Source of the DNA: Gautieria morchelliformis
Taxonomy: Eukaryota; Basidiomycota; Agaricomycetes; Gomphales; Gomphaceae
Length of the DNA: 64,000 nucleotides
Direction: 5' to 3'
Assembly: GCA_015179125.1 (NCBI GenBank)
Contig: WHVA01000149.1
Location: forward strand, 1-64,000
Position numbers and translations under genes: made by a program
The notes under the pieces: generated by a model
What the model saw: the letters and a program-made list of their open reading frames with translations, nothing else
Told to the model about the DNA's origin: nothing
Database searches by the model: none
Shown: positions 44,694-53,984 of the stretch, one piece after another
Numbering within the stretch: position 1 is the first letter of the stretch
Layout of the letters: every line of letters begins with the position of its first letter

Positions 44694-45368
44694 CAGGGCT
44701 GTCCACGAGTCCAGGTTCCTGCAGGTGACTCGCAGTCCAACCTGTGATTTTAACCTGCAGATCCAACTCCCACAAGTCCAGGTGACCCGGCGCCTAAAAA
44801 CCTGCCAAGTCCAGGTTTGGCCTTTTGAATTCCGCAGGTGACTTGCAGACCTGCAAGCCTTACATTCAGAATTCATGTCATTCAACTACTATTACCTCCT
44901 TCTGCACAACAGCCTTCTTGACATGCTTACTCTTATCATGCAGCAACTCTACAACACATTCCTCAGGAACAAGTCCTTTGTATGACAGCCATGTGCTGAG
45001 TATGGTTCCGGCACGTGTCGACTCTTCCTTCAGAGAGCGACGCATCCGTGATACAGTCAGTTGGCCCTGACTGAATGCATGTTCGACATCTGTGGATGTT
45101 GCTAGAGGAGCATGGTCAAAATAGGATGTAAGGATGTGTGAAATAGCTCACCCCCATCCCCACGGGAGGAGACACGTCATGCACTCGCACAGGATGAGTC
45201 AGCTCGGAATAATCTGGCAAGTCACTGCAAGTCACCCGCAGGTTTAACCTGCGTGTCCAAGTCAACCTGCAGAAAAACTCAGGTCAAGTCCAGGTTCCAC
45301 TTCTGGAAGCTGGCAAACCTGCGAGTCCAAGTCCAGGTAACCTGCAGGTTGACTCGTGGACAGCCCTG
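44694..45368. mobile_element. Non-autonomous hAT element, 8-bp target duplication
   Basis: Ends are CAGGGCTGTCCACGAGTC and its exact inverse. The flanks are GTGCCTGT on both sides (44686-44693 and 45369-45376). A reverse-strand frame (about 45125-44866) encodes the hAT C-terminal dimerisation region: ATSTDVEHAFSQGQLTVS, RMRRSLKEESTRAGT, LSTWLSYKGLVPEE. The rest of the transposase is gone. Both subterminal regions carry many copies of GTCCAGGT and AACCTGC(A/G)-type words, typical transposase-binding repeats of hAT elements. It interrupts Gyp-B copy II between leader and gag. Confidence 0.9.
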
Positions 45369-45569
45369 GTGCCTGTGGTGTGGACCGCAAGCTTGTGGCT
45401 TGTGTCCGTCTTTGACTGCGTGGAATCATCACACTCGCAGCCAATAGTAGAGGGTCTACTGGAGGGTCTCAACAATGTTTAGTCCTCGACGTAGCGATCT
45501 TTTCAAGATTGCTTTGAATCCACAATGGGTTGGTCGCATGGAGATCAACTGCAGGATAGTTCGAAAAGG

Positions 45570-45776
45570 TGTAAAGATGTGGATCTTAAGCCTTTGTATC
45601 ACAAGGGCAGACAGAACTTGACCAATGAGTGGTATTCTGGATGCTACATAGTGACAGGTAAAGGTAACATGCGATGGGAACCGCTGGCCAGTTCCCACAC
45701 ATGAACTATACAGTGGATCCCTAAGGGGCCTACTGGGATTACATAATAACTATTGTACATAGATAGGTTATTTACA
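45570..45776 (-). repeat. 5' LTR of Gyp-B copy II (207 bp)
   Basis: Reverse strand: starts TGTAAATAACC, ends CACATCTTTACA. The downstream leader (CCTTTTCGAACTATCCTGCA and on) matches that of copy III at 56815-56900. GGGAACC pairs with GGTTCCC in other copies; here the reverse-strand right arm has one change. Confidence 0.85.
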
Positions 45777-46067
45777 CCTTCGCCCTGCCCTCCGACCACG
45801 CCTCCTCTATGATTGCTCCATTCACCCTTCACCACATTTGCCGAACAACCATTTGCTGCTCGCATCATTCACCAGGAGGCACACCATCAAACACGATCAC
45901 GATCGACATCCTCTACCTGGCGTGATGGTTCATCACTGGCCCCATCATCTTCCCGACACAACCCCTTTAGGTGTTCGTATGGCCGGAATGCATTTGTGGG
46001 ACATCCTACCAGTAGATCGTGCGGGATCAACCCAGAAGTTGAAGAGTCCATGCAGGGTGATGTATAT
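45777..46067 (+). other. Unassigned ORF-bearing spacer
   Basis: A forward frame from 45813 runs to 46118, past the start of the foldback element. It includes SSSRHNPFRCSYGRNAFVGH and CGINPEVEESMQGDVYHWR, which looks like real but unrecognised coding sequence truncated by the foldback insertion. No domain assigned. Confidence 0.3.
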
Positions 46068-46461
46068 CACTGGAGGCATATAAAAATTTTCTGGTCTGAA
46101 AAACTGTTAAAACTGTAAAGATATTCCCATTTTTTATAGTGTTTTTAATGTAAAAAACTTTAACATAATTTTGTGTTTTTGTTAGAATTTGTTGAGCAAG
46201 AAAATTGTAAAAAAGTTTAAAGTTTTTTGCATGGTTTTTTATGTCTTTTTATAAGTTTCTTTGTGAAAACACAAAGAAACCCATAAAAATCCTGAAAAAA
46301 ACTTTGAAGTTTTTTACAATTTTCTTGCTCAACAAATTCTAATAAAAACACAAAATTTTATTATAGTTTTTTGTACATAAAAAACACTAAAAATATTTGG
46401 AATATCTTTACAGTTTTTTGAACAGTTTTTCAGACAAGAAAACTTTTATATGCCTGCAGTG
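46068..46461. mobile_element. Foldback element FB3 (394 bp), TAT target duplication
   Basis: Begins CACTGGAGGCATATAAAA and ends TTTTATATGCCTGCAGTG, flanked by TAT on both sides (46065-46067 and 46462-46464). The inverted arms run almost to the middle, meeting at GTTTCTTTGTG-AAAA-CACAAAGAAAC near 46250-46275. The ends share CACTGGAG(A/G)CAT with FB1 and FB2 but the interior differs, so it is a second family of the same kind. Confidence 0.85.
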
Positions 46462-46641
46462 TATGCAGGTCTCAAGGCGTGTTTTCGTACATAGGCACTC
46501 TCACCCTCTTCTTTCCCTGTCATTTCACATTCACACTCCTCCTTCCCTCTATTATATACGTGTTTCACCTATTCTGTATCCTGACTGTGCACCCCTATCC
46601 AACCCTGACTCATGACGGCCTCTTTCCTATTTGCTGATATC

Positions 46642-47195
46642 TGTAAGAACCGGCCTTTGGCCGGTTACTTACCGGTATAACTTTCTTCCGAGCCTGAGCC
46701 TTGTGATACTCGTGCCCGAGTACATATGATTCTTATCCTGTGCCCGAGCCCGAGCTAGAGCTCATATCCGACCTTGATCCCATGCCCGTATCCCCTTAGT
46801 TACTGATTCCGCTCCATCACGCATCATTCATATATTACCTTGCCCTGACCTCGCTCCCCTGACCTCGCCCTGACCTCCAATAATATGTTCACCCCTGACT
46901 CGTACCCTCGCTCGTATATAAACCCCCTGTATGCATTCCTACTCCTCAGTCTGAAAATCAACTATCATATAACTTCGATCCCTAGTTAGTTTCTAAGCCT
47001 CGCCTCTTAAGCCAAACCTCACCTCTTATTCGCTTGCCTCCGAAGTTGGGACTCGTGCGTAGGGTCGGCGCAGCACATAAGCTGAAGCCTAGTCCCTCTC
47101 CGACTTCCCCATCCAAACCTCACCCCGTAACCTCGGACCTTACCTCGGGTTTGCCCCCGACCTCGGTCAACCTTACGACGGATCGTATCGTAACA
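46642..47195 (+). repeat. 5' LTR of Gyp-D (554 bp)
   Basis: Starts TGTAAGAACC and ends TATCGTAACA. A perfect hairpin AACCGGCC-TTT-GGCCGGTT lies at 46648-46666. CGTATATAAACCCCC near 46912 is a likely promoter. The end block GGTCGGCGCAGCACATAAGC, then TGAAGCC, matches the same region of the Gyp-A and Gyp-C LTRs, showing the three families are related. Confidence 0.75.
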
Positions 47196-47239
47196 GTATT
47201 TTCAGACTGCTTACACCCTACGTATCCCTTTTCTTCACT

Positions 47240-48456
47240 ATGTCCATGATGACTCGTTCCCGCACCCTTCGGGTATATCAGAACAACGATGTTTCTCGGA
47301 AGCCCCCGACGATTCACCACCGTCCCCGGGGATACCCCTCGCAGACCCCGCCGAGCCTAGTAACAAAGGCAAAGGTAGGGCTAACCCCGGTGACCCAGGT
47401 GATGGCTCTGGAGGTTCTGACAACAATCGGGACCTCCCCAACCTGCCACCCGAGGACCTCGGTGACCTCGAGGACAACGAGCTTATGCGTCGAGTGTTCA
47501 TCAAGCTCGCGAAACCTTGCGAGTCCGAAGCACGAGCCAAGGTCAAGGAACCGGATAGTTATGACGGTACTGACCAGGCCAAGCTTCGCACCTTCTTCCT
47601 TCAATGCGTACTCAACTTCCGAGATCGTCCCACAGCGTTCAAGACTGGGGCCTCGAAGGTGCAGTATGCTATTTATTACCTGTCCGGCTCAGCTCTACAG
47701 TATTTCGAGCCGGCGATCCTTGGCGAAGTCCAACCCGAGCCAGATTGGCTCGAAGACTGGGACAGCTTCAAGGCCGAGCTCGAGCTCAACTTCGGCCCAT
47801 ACGACAACGCTGCCCAAGCCGAGATCGACCTCGAGAAGATCATTATGAAAGAGCACCACAAGGCCGCGTGATTCTTTATCGACTTCGCCCAAGCTTCGAC
47901 TAGGACTCAGTGGAATGATGTGGCCCTCCGACACTTTGCCTACAAGGGCTTGGCCAAACGAATCAAGGACGACTTACTTCACTTCCCTCGATTCCGCAGC
48001 CTTGCCAAGCTTAGGAACTTCGCGCTGGAATGCGACAGCCGTTACTGGGAGCGTAAGGAATATGACGCCATGATCAATGGTCGTAGCTCCCAGCCTGCAC
48101 GCACCGCTAATCAGTCCAGCAGCAATGCCACTAACAACAACCAGTCTTCCCGCAGTTCCAATAACAATAAGAACCGCAACAAGACTAACAACAATGGCAA
48201 GGGTTCCAACAACAACTCTTCGAACAACAAGAGTCAGCCCGATATATTGAGCAAGCTCGGGAAGGATGGCAAACTACTTCCCGAGGAACGCCAACGTCGG
48301 GTTGACCAGGGCCTTTGTCTGCTTTTCAGCACCAAGGGCCACATCGTCAAGGACTGCCCGAAGAACAAGTCTACCAACGGTAGCGGTTCTAAAGGTCGGG
48401 CAGCGAAGACCCCTAACGAGGGGACTTCAGCCTCCATTATGGAGGTGAAAAAATAG
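47240..48456 (+). pseudogene. Gyp-D gag
   Basis: Starts MSMMTRSRTLRVYQNND. A frameshift leads to the capsid-like part from about 47485: KVKEPDSYDGTDQAKLRTFF, YAIYYLSGSALQYFEP, ELELNFGPYDNAAQAEIDLE. A TGA at 47869-47871 interrupts, then FAYKGLAKRIKDDLLHFP and an Asn/Ser-rich tail. The zinc knuckle reads CLLFSTKGHIVKDC. The second Cys is lost, while His and the last Cys remain. Homologous throughout to Gyp-A gag. Confidence 0.8.
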
Positions 48457-48506
48457 GTAGCAACCTCGGAACCACATGATCCGAGGATTGCGGTAACCTC
48501 ACCCGT

Positions 48507-51045
48507 GTGCTCAGACTCAGGGCTGCTTCTCATTCATTGTCCAAAGATTCCCTTAATGTAGATCTAACCTCGCCTTCGCTTCCCAACGTCGCTTTTGTTG
48601 CATTAGTTGACTGCAGGTCCTCAGATTGTTTTATTGAATCCAGATTTGTCCAGAAGTACTCTATGCCTGCTTATCCTGTCTCTCCTATACCCTTGAAACT
48701 ATTTGATGGTAGTACTAACACTACCATTACCCAAGCTCTAGACCTCTGTATCTGCTTTCCGACTGGCGAACAACAATGGGTTACCTTCTACGTAACCTCA
48801 CTCGACTCGAGTTGCTCGGTGGTACTTGGCCACAACTGGCTCACCCGCTACAATCTGTCGATTGACTGGGTATTGGGCAGTATTACTTTCAAGACCATCG
48901 ACCTAACTATGACTCCAGCGACCACGGCGACGTCAGCCCGCTCAGCTTCGGCTACGACTTCGACCTCGCCTACGGCATCTTCGCCCCCACCTTCGACCTC
49001 GCCTCAGAACTCGCCTCCGAAGTTGCAAGCACTGCTCGTTTCCCTAATCAATGCATCCGCTTTCATGCGCGCGTCTAGATTGGAAGGGTCCGAAGTGTTT
49101 CAGCTCAATCTGGCTTTGCCTGAGCTCCTCGCCCGAGGAGCAACATTGGGAGAAAGCTCTTCCGAGCTTTCTGAGAATGTTAAAAAACATGTTCCCGAAG
49201 TATATCACGAATTTGCAGATGTGTTCAGCAAAGCACACACTGACACTCTAGCTCCCCACCGACCTCACAATATCAAGATCAACCTTGAAGAAGGGACCTC
49301 GCCGCCTATCGGTCCCATCTACTCTCTCTCAGCTTCCGAACTCAAAGCACTTTGCGAGTTTATTGACAAGCACTTGAACATCGGTTTCATCCGACCTTCA
49401 CGCTCACCTCATGGTGCACCGGTATTGTTTGTCCGCAAAAAGATGGCTCACTTCGGTTGTGTGTCGACTTCCGAGGTTTAAACAAGATCTCGAAAAAAGA
49501 TCGGTATCCATTGCCATTGATTTCTGACTTACTTGATGCTCCAAAGAATGCTTGCATCTATACGAAGATTGACCTTCGTCACACTTACCACCTCGTAAGG
49601 GTGGCCGAGGGTGACGAATGGAAAACTGCCTTCAGGACTCGCTATGGGGCTTTTGAATGGTTGGTTATGCCATTTAATCTCACTAACGGCCCTGCTGCTT
49701 TCCAGAGATTCATGAACGAGATTTTTGCCGACCTTTTGGACGTTTGTGTGGTGGCATACTTGGATGACATTCTAATCTATTCCAGTGACCCCTCCAAACA
49801 TGTTGAACATGTCAAGGAAGTCTTACGACGACTGCAACTCAACAACCTCTTTGCCAAAGAAGACAAATGCGAGTTTCACCGCGACTCGGTTGAATTCCTC
49901 GGCTACATACTCTCTCCCGAGGGCCTCACTATGGCGAACGACAAGGTAAAGGTCATTCAAGACTGGCCTGAGCCTCGCAAAGTTTGCGACATCCAATCTT
50001 TCCTCGGCTTCGCCAATTTCTACCGATGTTTCATTCACAACTACTCCGACATCACCATTCCTCTCACCCGACTCACCCGCAAGGGTAACCCTTGGAACTT
50101 TTCCGAGGATTGTCGACAGGCCTTCAACCTGTTGAAGAAGGCGTTCACTACCGCTCCTATCCTTACCCACTGGATTCCTGACCTTCCACTAATCGTAGAG
50201 ACTGATGCTTCAGATTATGCCTTAGCGGCAATCTTATCACTGTGAACCTCGGAAGGCGAACTTCATCCCGCCGCCTTTCACTCCCGCACATTCACCTCTA
50301 CTGAGCTCAACTACGATGTTCATGACAAGGAGCTCCTAGCAATTTTTGAAGCGTTTCAACACTGGCGACACTACCTCGAGGGCTCTGGCGACCCTGTCGA
50401 CATTATAACTGATCACAAGAACCTCGAATACTTTTCAACTACGAAGCTCTTGACCCGTCGACAAGCTCGGTGGTCAGAATACCTCTCCCAATTCAACCTC
50501 GCCATCCGTTTCCGACCTGGTCGTCTCGGAACGAAGCCTGACTCTCTCACTAGACGATGGGACGTCTACCTTAAAGAGGGGAATAGCGACTATGCCACCA
50601 TAAACCCACAGAACCTACGGCCAGTGTTTACTCAACACCAGCTGGCATCGTCCCTTAGAGCTACTAACCTCGCTCCCGTCGTACTCCGAGCCGCTTCGCT
50701 GCTTGATACCGAGCAGATCCGAGCTGACATACTAGCAAACCTCCCCTCAGACCCCATAGCCAAGTCGCACCTCGGCTTGGTTAATGACCCGAGGTGGACC
50801 ACAGACCCCGAGGGTTTTCTCAAGCTTGACAACCGAACCTATGTTCCAACGGCCCAAGACCTTCGACTTCGCATCCTGCAATACAAGCACGATCACATTC
50901 TCTCGGGACACTTCGGGGTCAACAAGACCTTGGAGCTGATCCGATGAGACTACACTTGGCCAGGGATTAGATCCTTTGTCAAGGAGTATTGCAAGACGTG
51001 CACCACTTGTATGTGAAGCAAGCTGCAACGTCACAAGCCCTATGG
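48507..51045 (+). pseudogene. Gyp-D pol, first part: protease, RT, RNase H, integrase N-terminus
   Basis: Protease active site reads VDCRSSD where DSGS is expected, an inactivating change. Later protease motif [11 protein letters not shown] is intact. [22 protein letters not shown], then a one-base loss, [20 protein letters not shown], and AYLDDILIYS (YxDD intact). RNase H: VETDASDYALAAILSL, a TGA (50243-50245), [42 protein letters not shown]. Integrase zinc-finger region: [20 protein letters not shown] (50945-50947), DYTWP, CKTCTTCM, TGA (51014-51016), SKLQRHKPYG. Then comes the insertion. In the Gyp-A integrase both TGA positions are Arg. Confidence 0.85.
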
Positions 51046-51180
51046 TGTAAAGGAGTAAACTTAGGGCCTTGTGGGTATCACAAGAGCAGCAGAGATCGAC
51101 CAAGCTGTGGGATTCTGATACTACGTAGTGACCGTTACAAGGTAAGTTTTAGCTGGGGAACCGCCGGCGGTTCCCACGCA
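51046..51180 (-). repeat. 135-bp inverted LTR end (left terminus of the derivative)
   Basis: Exact inverse of 53850-53984 except one base (GTAACGG against GTAACCG on the inverted reading). The junction with the leader lies five bases beyond the 20-bp palindrome GGGAACCGCCGGCGGTTCCC (51156-51175). Confidence 0.9.
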
Positions 51181-51270
51181 ACTTTTTTGAGATTCCATTG
51201 GCTGTTTGCCCAGCAAACAGCTGGACTGTGTTTTCTGCTGCGTCTTGAAAAAGACCGCTACTCTGACGGC

Positions 51271-51760
51271 TTCACGGTCAAAAAACTGTTGCTGCGATGT
51301 CATCATCGCAGGAACGCCTCGCGACAGACCGCAAGGAGAGCCAGCAACGGCTCTGTAGGTTCAGAGCATTGGATGAAAGGATGGCTGAGTTGTGCCGCGA
51401 ATTACACAACTTATGGCACAACTCACCCCGCAACGATGACCTGGCCCAGCCACCGCTGCGCACGCTCACACCAGCACCCACGCGAGTGAAGCTGAATGGG
51501 GACACGCCTTCGCTGAAGGAAGGCGGGGAACCGGTCGTGCAAAAACGACCGGTCACGCAGCCGGCCAGCCCAACTCCATGGCCTGGCCGCAATGAGGTTC
51601 CCCCATGGCGCATCCATGCCCCACGACGTCCCCAGCTCTTCAAGCTCGCCAGGGACAGGCCGGCCACGCTGTGTGTGATGCCTGCCGTGACGCCGTGCTC
51701 ATCGATGCCGCCTCCACCATCCCCATCGCGCATCCGCGCTCCAGGCCACCCCAGACGGCC
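51271..51760 (+). other. Leader and possible 5' ORF of the derivative
   Basis: A forward frame from 51297 (MSSSQERLATDRKESQQRL, LDERMAELCRELHNLWHN) has a helical, charged start like a gag N-terminus, then becomes Pro/Arg-rich. The same stretch already carries hairpins: CTGCGATG-TCAT-CATCGCAG (51292-51311), AGTTGTGCC with GGCACAACT (51388-51423), CGCCTTC with GAAGGCG (51505-51525) and ACCGGTCGT with ACGACCGGT (51530-51553). Whether it is translated is open. Confidence 0.35.
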
Positions 51761-51770
51761 AGGGACGACA

Positions 51771-52858
51771 GCACACACCCCATGGTGTGTGCATCCACCC
51801 TAGGGAACTCCCAAGAGCCCCCAGGACGACTGGGAACCCGCGTCATCCGCGCGCCCCAGATACCGCCCCGGCCGCCCTGCTCGCTCCCAGCGAGCGGGAA
51901 CGGTGGTGCACGCTCCAAGGAGCGTGCATCCACCTCTGGGGGCCCTCCAGAGGCCCCCAGAACCGGCCAGACGTCACGAACGCCACGCGCGGCGCCCACG
52001 GCCATCCACCCTCGACCGCGGCCCCAGGGACTGCCCTGCTCGCTCCCAGCGAGCGGGAACTGTGGTGCACACTCCTCAGAGCGTGCATCCACCTCTGGGG
52101 GCCCCCAAGAGGCCCCCAGAGTCGGCCTGGGATCGCGCACGCCGCGCAGCATCATCCGCGGCCCCAGGCGCCGTCCCGGCCGCCCTGCTCGCTCCCAGCG
52201 AGCAGGAGAGGTGGTGCACGCTCCCTAGAGCGTGCATCCACCTCTGGGGGCCCTCAAAAGGCCCCCAGAGCGTGCCAGGCCCCGTGTAAGCTGCGCACGC
52301 CGCGCGCGCCCCTCTGCCCGCGCTCGCGGGCACCTGCAGACCCACCCCCATCCAAGGCGGGCCCCACGCGGTGCCCCAGGTCCCCAGCGCATACGCATGC
52401 TGCTGGGGCACCTCCGCGCGTGACAGGACCGGCCCACCGCCGCGTCCACACTCGCGCGCGGCCTCTGGAGCCGCCCGGTCCACCCCGCTCGTTCCCAGCG
52501 AGCGGGAACGGTGGGGCACGTCCTGTGGGACGTGCCCCCACTGCTTGGGACCCTCAGGGGTTCCCCAGAGGCCGCCGGGCGCCGTGAAAGCCGCGCCGCT
52601 CCACCCGCCCTCGCTCGCGCCTGCATGCAGGGCCACCCCGTCAGCGGCGGGTGCCACACGGCGCACCGGGTCCCCAGCAGACACCCAGGCTGCTGGGGCT
52701 CCCTGCCGCGTGCCAGGGCCGGCCCACCGCCGTGACCGCGTTCGCGCGCGGGCCCAGAGGCGGTCCCGGCCGCCAGGCTCTCTCCTGTCAAGGAGGGAGG
52801 GTGTGGCACGCCCCAAGGGGCGTGCATCTGCATCTGGGGACCCACCAAAGGTCCCCAG
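51771..52858. repeat. Six-unit GC-rich array, two hairpins per unit
   Basis: Units recur with hairpin I at 51771, 51907, 52066, 52215, 52513 and 52806; each is followed closely by hairpin II. Hairpin I arms: GCACACACC/GGTGTGTGC; TGCACGCTCC/GGAGCGTGCA; TGCACACTC/GAGCGTGCA (one mismatch); TGCACGCTC/GAGCGTGCA; GGGGCACGTCC/GGACGTGCCCC; GCACGCCCC/GGGGCGTGC. Hairpin II in units 2, 3, 4 and 6 has nine perfect pairs around a seven-base loop: CTGGGGGCC/GGCCCCCAG three times and CTGGGGACC/GGTCCCCAG once. Unit 5 hairpin II is imperfect and unit 1 is decayed. Spacing is about 140-160 bases, then about 295 for the last two units. Long ORFs in several frames here reflect the high GC content. Confidence 0.85.
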
Positions 52859-52916
52859 AAGCTCCCGGTTGCGGCACATGTCGCAACCACCGCATTGCCG
52901 GCCCCCTGCGGAGCCA

Positions 52917-53115
52917 CCGCCATTAGTGCGGGACAGTCCGCAGCTAACGAATGCAGTCACGACGTGGAAAACCCGCGCCGAAAGGAGCGGGACAAGCAGC
53001 GAATGCCGCCGCCAGCCGTCCTGGTCAAACAGGACGTAAGGTTCGGGAACGGACCTCAAGAGCAACCGGCTGCCCCCACGGACAGCTGCAAGATGATCCA
53101 ACAGATCGTCAGAAA
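52917..53115 (+). pseudogene. Gyp-B gag fragment inside the derivative
   Basis: Forward frame reads SANECSHDVENPRRKERDKQ, RMPPPAVLVKQDVRFGNGPQ, AAPTDSCKMIQQIVRK. It matches Gyp-B copy III gag (SAASEHSHDVEDPRRKELDR, RMPPPAILIEQDVQFRNDPQ, AAPTDSRKTIQQIVRE). This ties the derivative to Gyp-B beyond its ends. Confidence 0.85.
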
Positions 53116-53164
53116 GTGTGCCTCCGCCTGCATCACATGCCTGGTGTGCACACAAATGCACATC

Positions 53165-53710
53165 CGTTGTGTCCAGGTCCATGGACACAATGCCCAGCGG
53201 CTGTATGCAGCCGCTGGCCTGTTCATGAAGTGGTCAAGTATTGACCGCTTCGGTAATTTCATTGCATAGGGCTCCTCCGAGTCCTACGGGTGACATCATG
53301 TCACAAAGCAGTCAATTATTGACCGCTTGGTTATTCCTTGCATAGGGCCCTGCCAGGTCCTATGGCTGCATAACTGCTATCCTTCGCAGTTAGGCACCAA
53401 TGATGCCTAGATCATTGGCTGTTCAGTTCCCCACAGACATCACCTGTCTGTGGGTTTGAGAGCATTCAAGTTGTTCTCAACCATGGGTTTCGGTTCAGAG
53501 GGGGAAGAACCATGCCCCCAAACCAACCAATCACCCACTACAACCGGGGAGTGCCGGCACAACCACTGGTGTTCAGAATGATGAACACCAGAACAGATGT
53601 GTTGGCACTATGCCAACACATCTGCCATGATGCCATGTCATGGCATCATGGCATTCATGTCAGATCTGAGGCATCAGATCTGCGGTTATTCTGAGGTACA
53701 TCAGAATGAC
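53165..53710. repeat. Train of consecutive perfect hairpins
   Basis: Arms (spacer lengths): TTGTGTCCA/TGGACACAA (6) at 53167-53190; CCAGCGGCTG/CAGCCGCTGG (4) at 53194-53217; CCAATGAT/ATCATTGG (6) at 53397-53418; CCCACAGACA/TGTCTGTGGG (5) at 53430-53454; CTGGTGTTCA/TGAACACCAG (6) at 53566-53591; CAGATGTGTTGGCA/TGCCAACACATCTG (3) at 53594-53624; GCCATGATGCCATG with its inverse (1) at 53624-53652; CAGATCTGA/TCAGATCTG (4) at 53661-53682; ATTCTGA/TCAGAAT (6) at 53688-53707. No gene. Confidence 0.85.
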
Positions 53711-53794
53711 CTGGTCCACACAACCATCCCTTTCTCAAGGTCAAAGGGGCGCTTCTTTTGGCTCACCCGGTGGGTTCCTTCTAGAAGGGGAGGG

Positions 53795-53984
53795 TGTAAA
53801 GAAGTGGATTCAGAGGGGGGGGGGTCCACAAGACCCCACTGTATAGTAGTGCGTGGGAACCGCCGGCGGTTCCCCAGCTAAAACTTACCTTGTAACCGTC
53901 ACTACGTAGTATCAGAATCCCACAGCTTGGTCGATCTCTGCTGCTCTTGTGATACCCACAAGGCCCTAAGTTTACTCCTTTACA
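53795..53984 (+). repeat. Right LTR of the derivative (190 bp)
   Basis: Starts TGTAAAGAAGTGG after the purine tract and ends ACTCCTTTACA. Same block order as other Gyp-B LTRs but with its own hairpin sequences: GGGGTC-CACAA-GACCCC, the 20-bp palindrome at 53855-53874, and CTTGTG with CACAAG. Confidence 0.85.

Larger units (their letters stand above)
41655..45776 (-). mobile_element. Gyp-B copy II, 5' half on the reverse strand
   Basis: From the 5' LTR (45776-45570) leftwards: leader, gag, zinc knuckle and protease, then loss of the rest of pol at about 41655. Two later insertions lie inside gag: a hAT derivative (44694-45368) and a solo LTR (42703-42988), each with perfect target duplications. 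The partial LTR at 41242-41345 could be its 3' LTR, brought close by deletion. Confidence 0.75.
51046..53984 (+). mobile_element. Non-autonomous Gyp-B derivative with inverted LTR ends
   Basis: Flanked by a perfect TATGG duplication (51041-51045 and 53985-53989). The right end is a full Gyp-B-type LTR (53795-53984) after the purine tract AGAAGGGGAGGG. The left end (51046-51180) is not a direct LTR. It is the inverse of the last 135 bases of the right LTR, with one mismatch. Right after it comes the Gyp-B leader (ACTTTTTTGAGATTCC; GTCTTGAAAAAGACCGCTAC, compare 56815-56895). Inside are a possible short gag-like ORF, a GC-rich hairpin array, a Gyp-B gag fragment (52917-53115) and a train of hairpins. 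No protease, RT or integrase. Confidence 0.85.

Noticed and set aside
51771..52858. CRISPR-like array
   Set aside because: Units are palindromic, 140-300 bases apart, with no uniform repeat-spacer pattern, in a eukaryotic retroelement.
51605..53188. Long overlapping ORFs on both strands, up to 370 codons
   Set aside because: The region is very GC-rich and repetitive, with open frames in several phases at once. The products are Arg/Pro/Gly-rich repeats of the hairpin units, and no frame is preferred.
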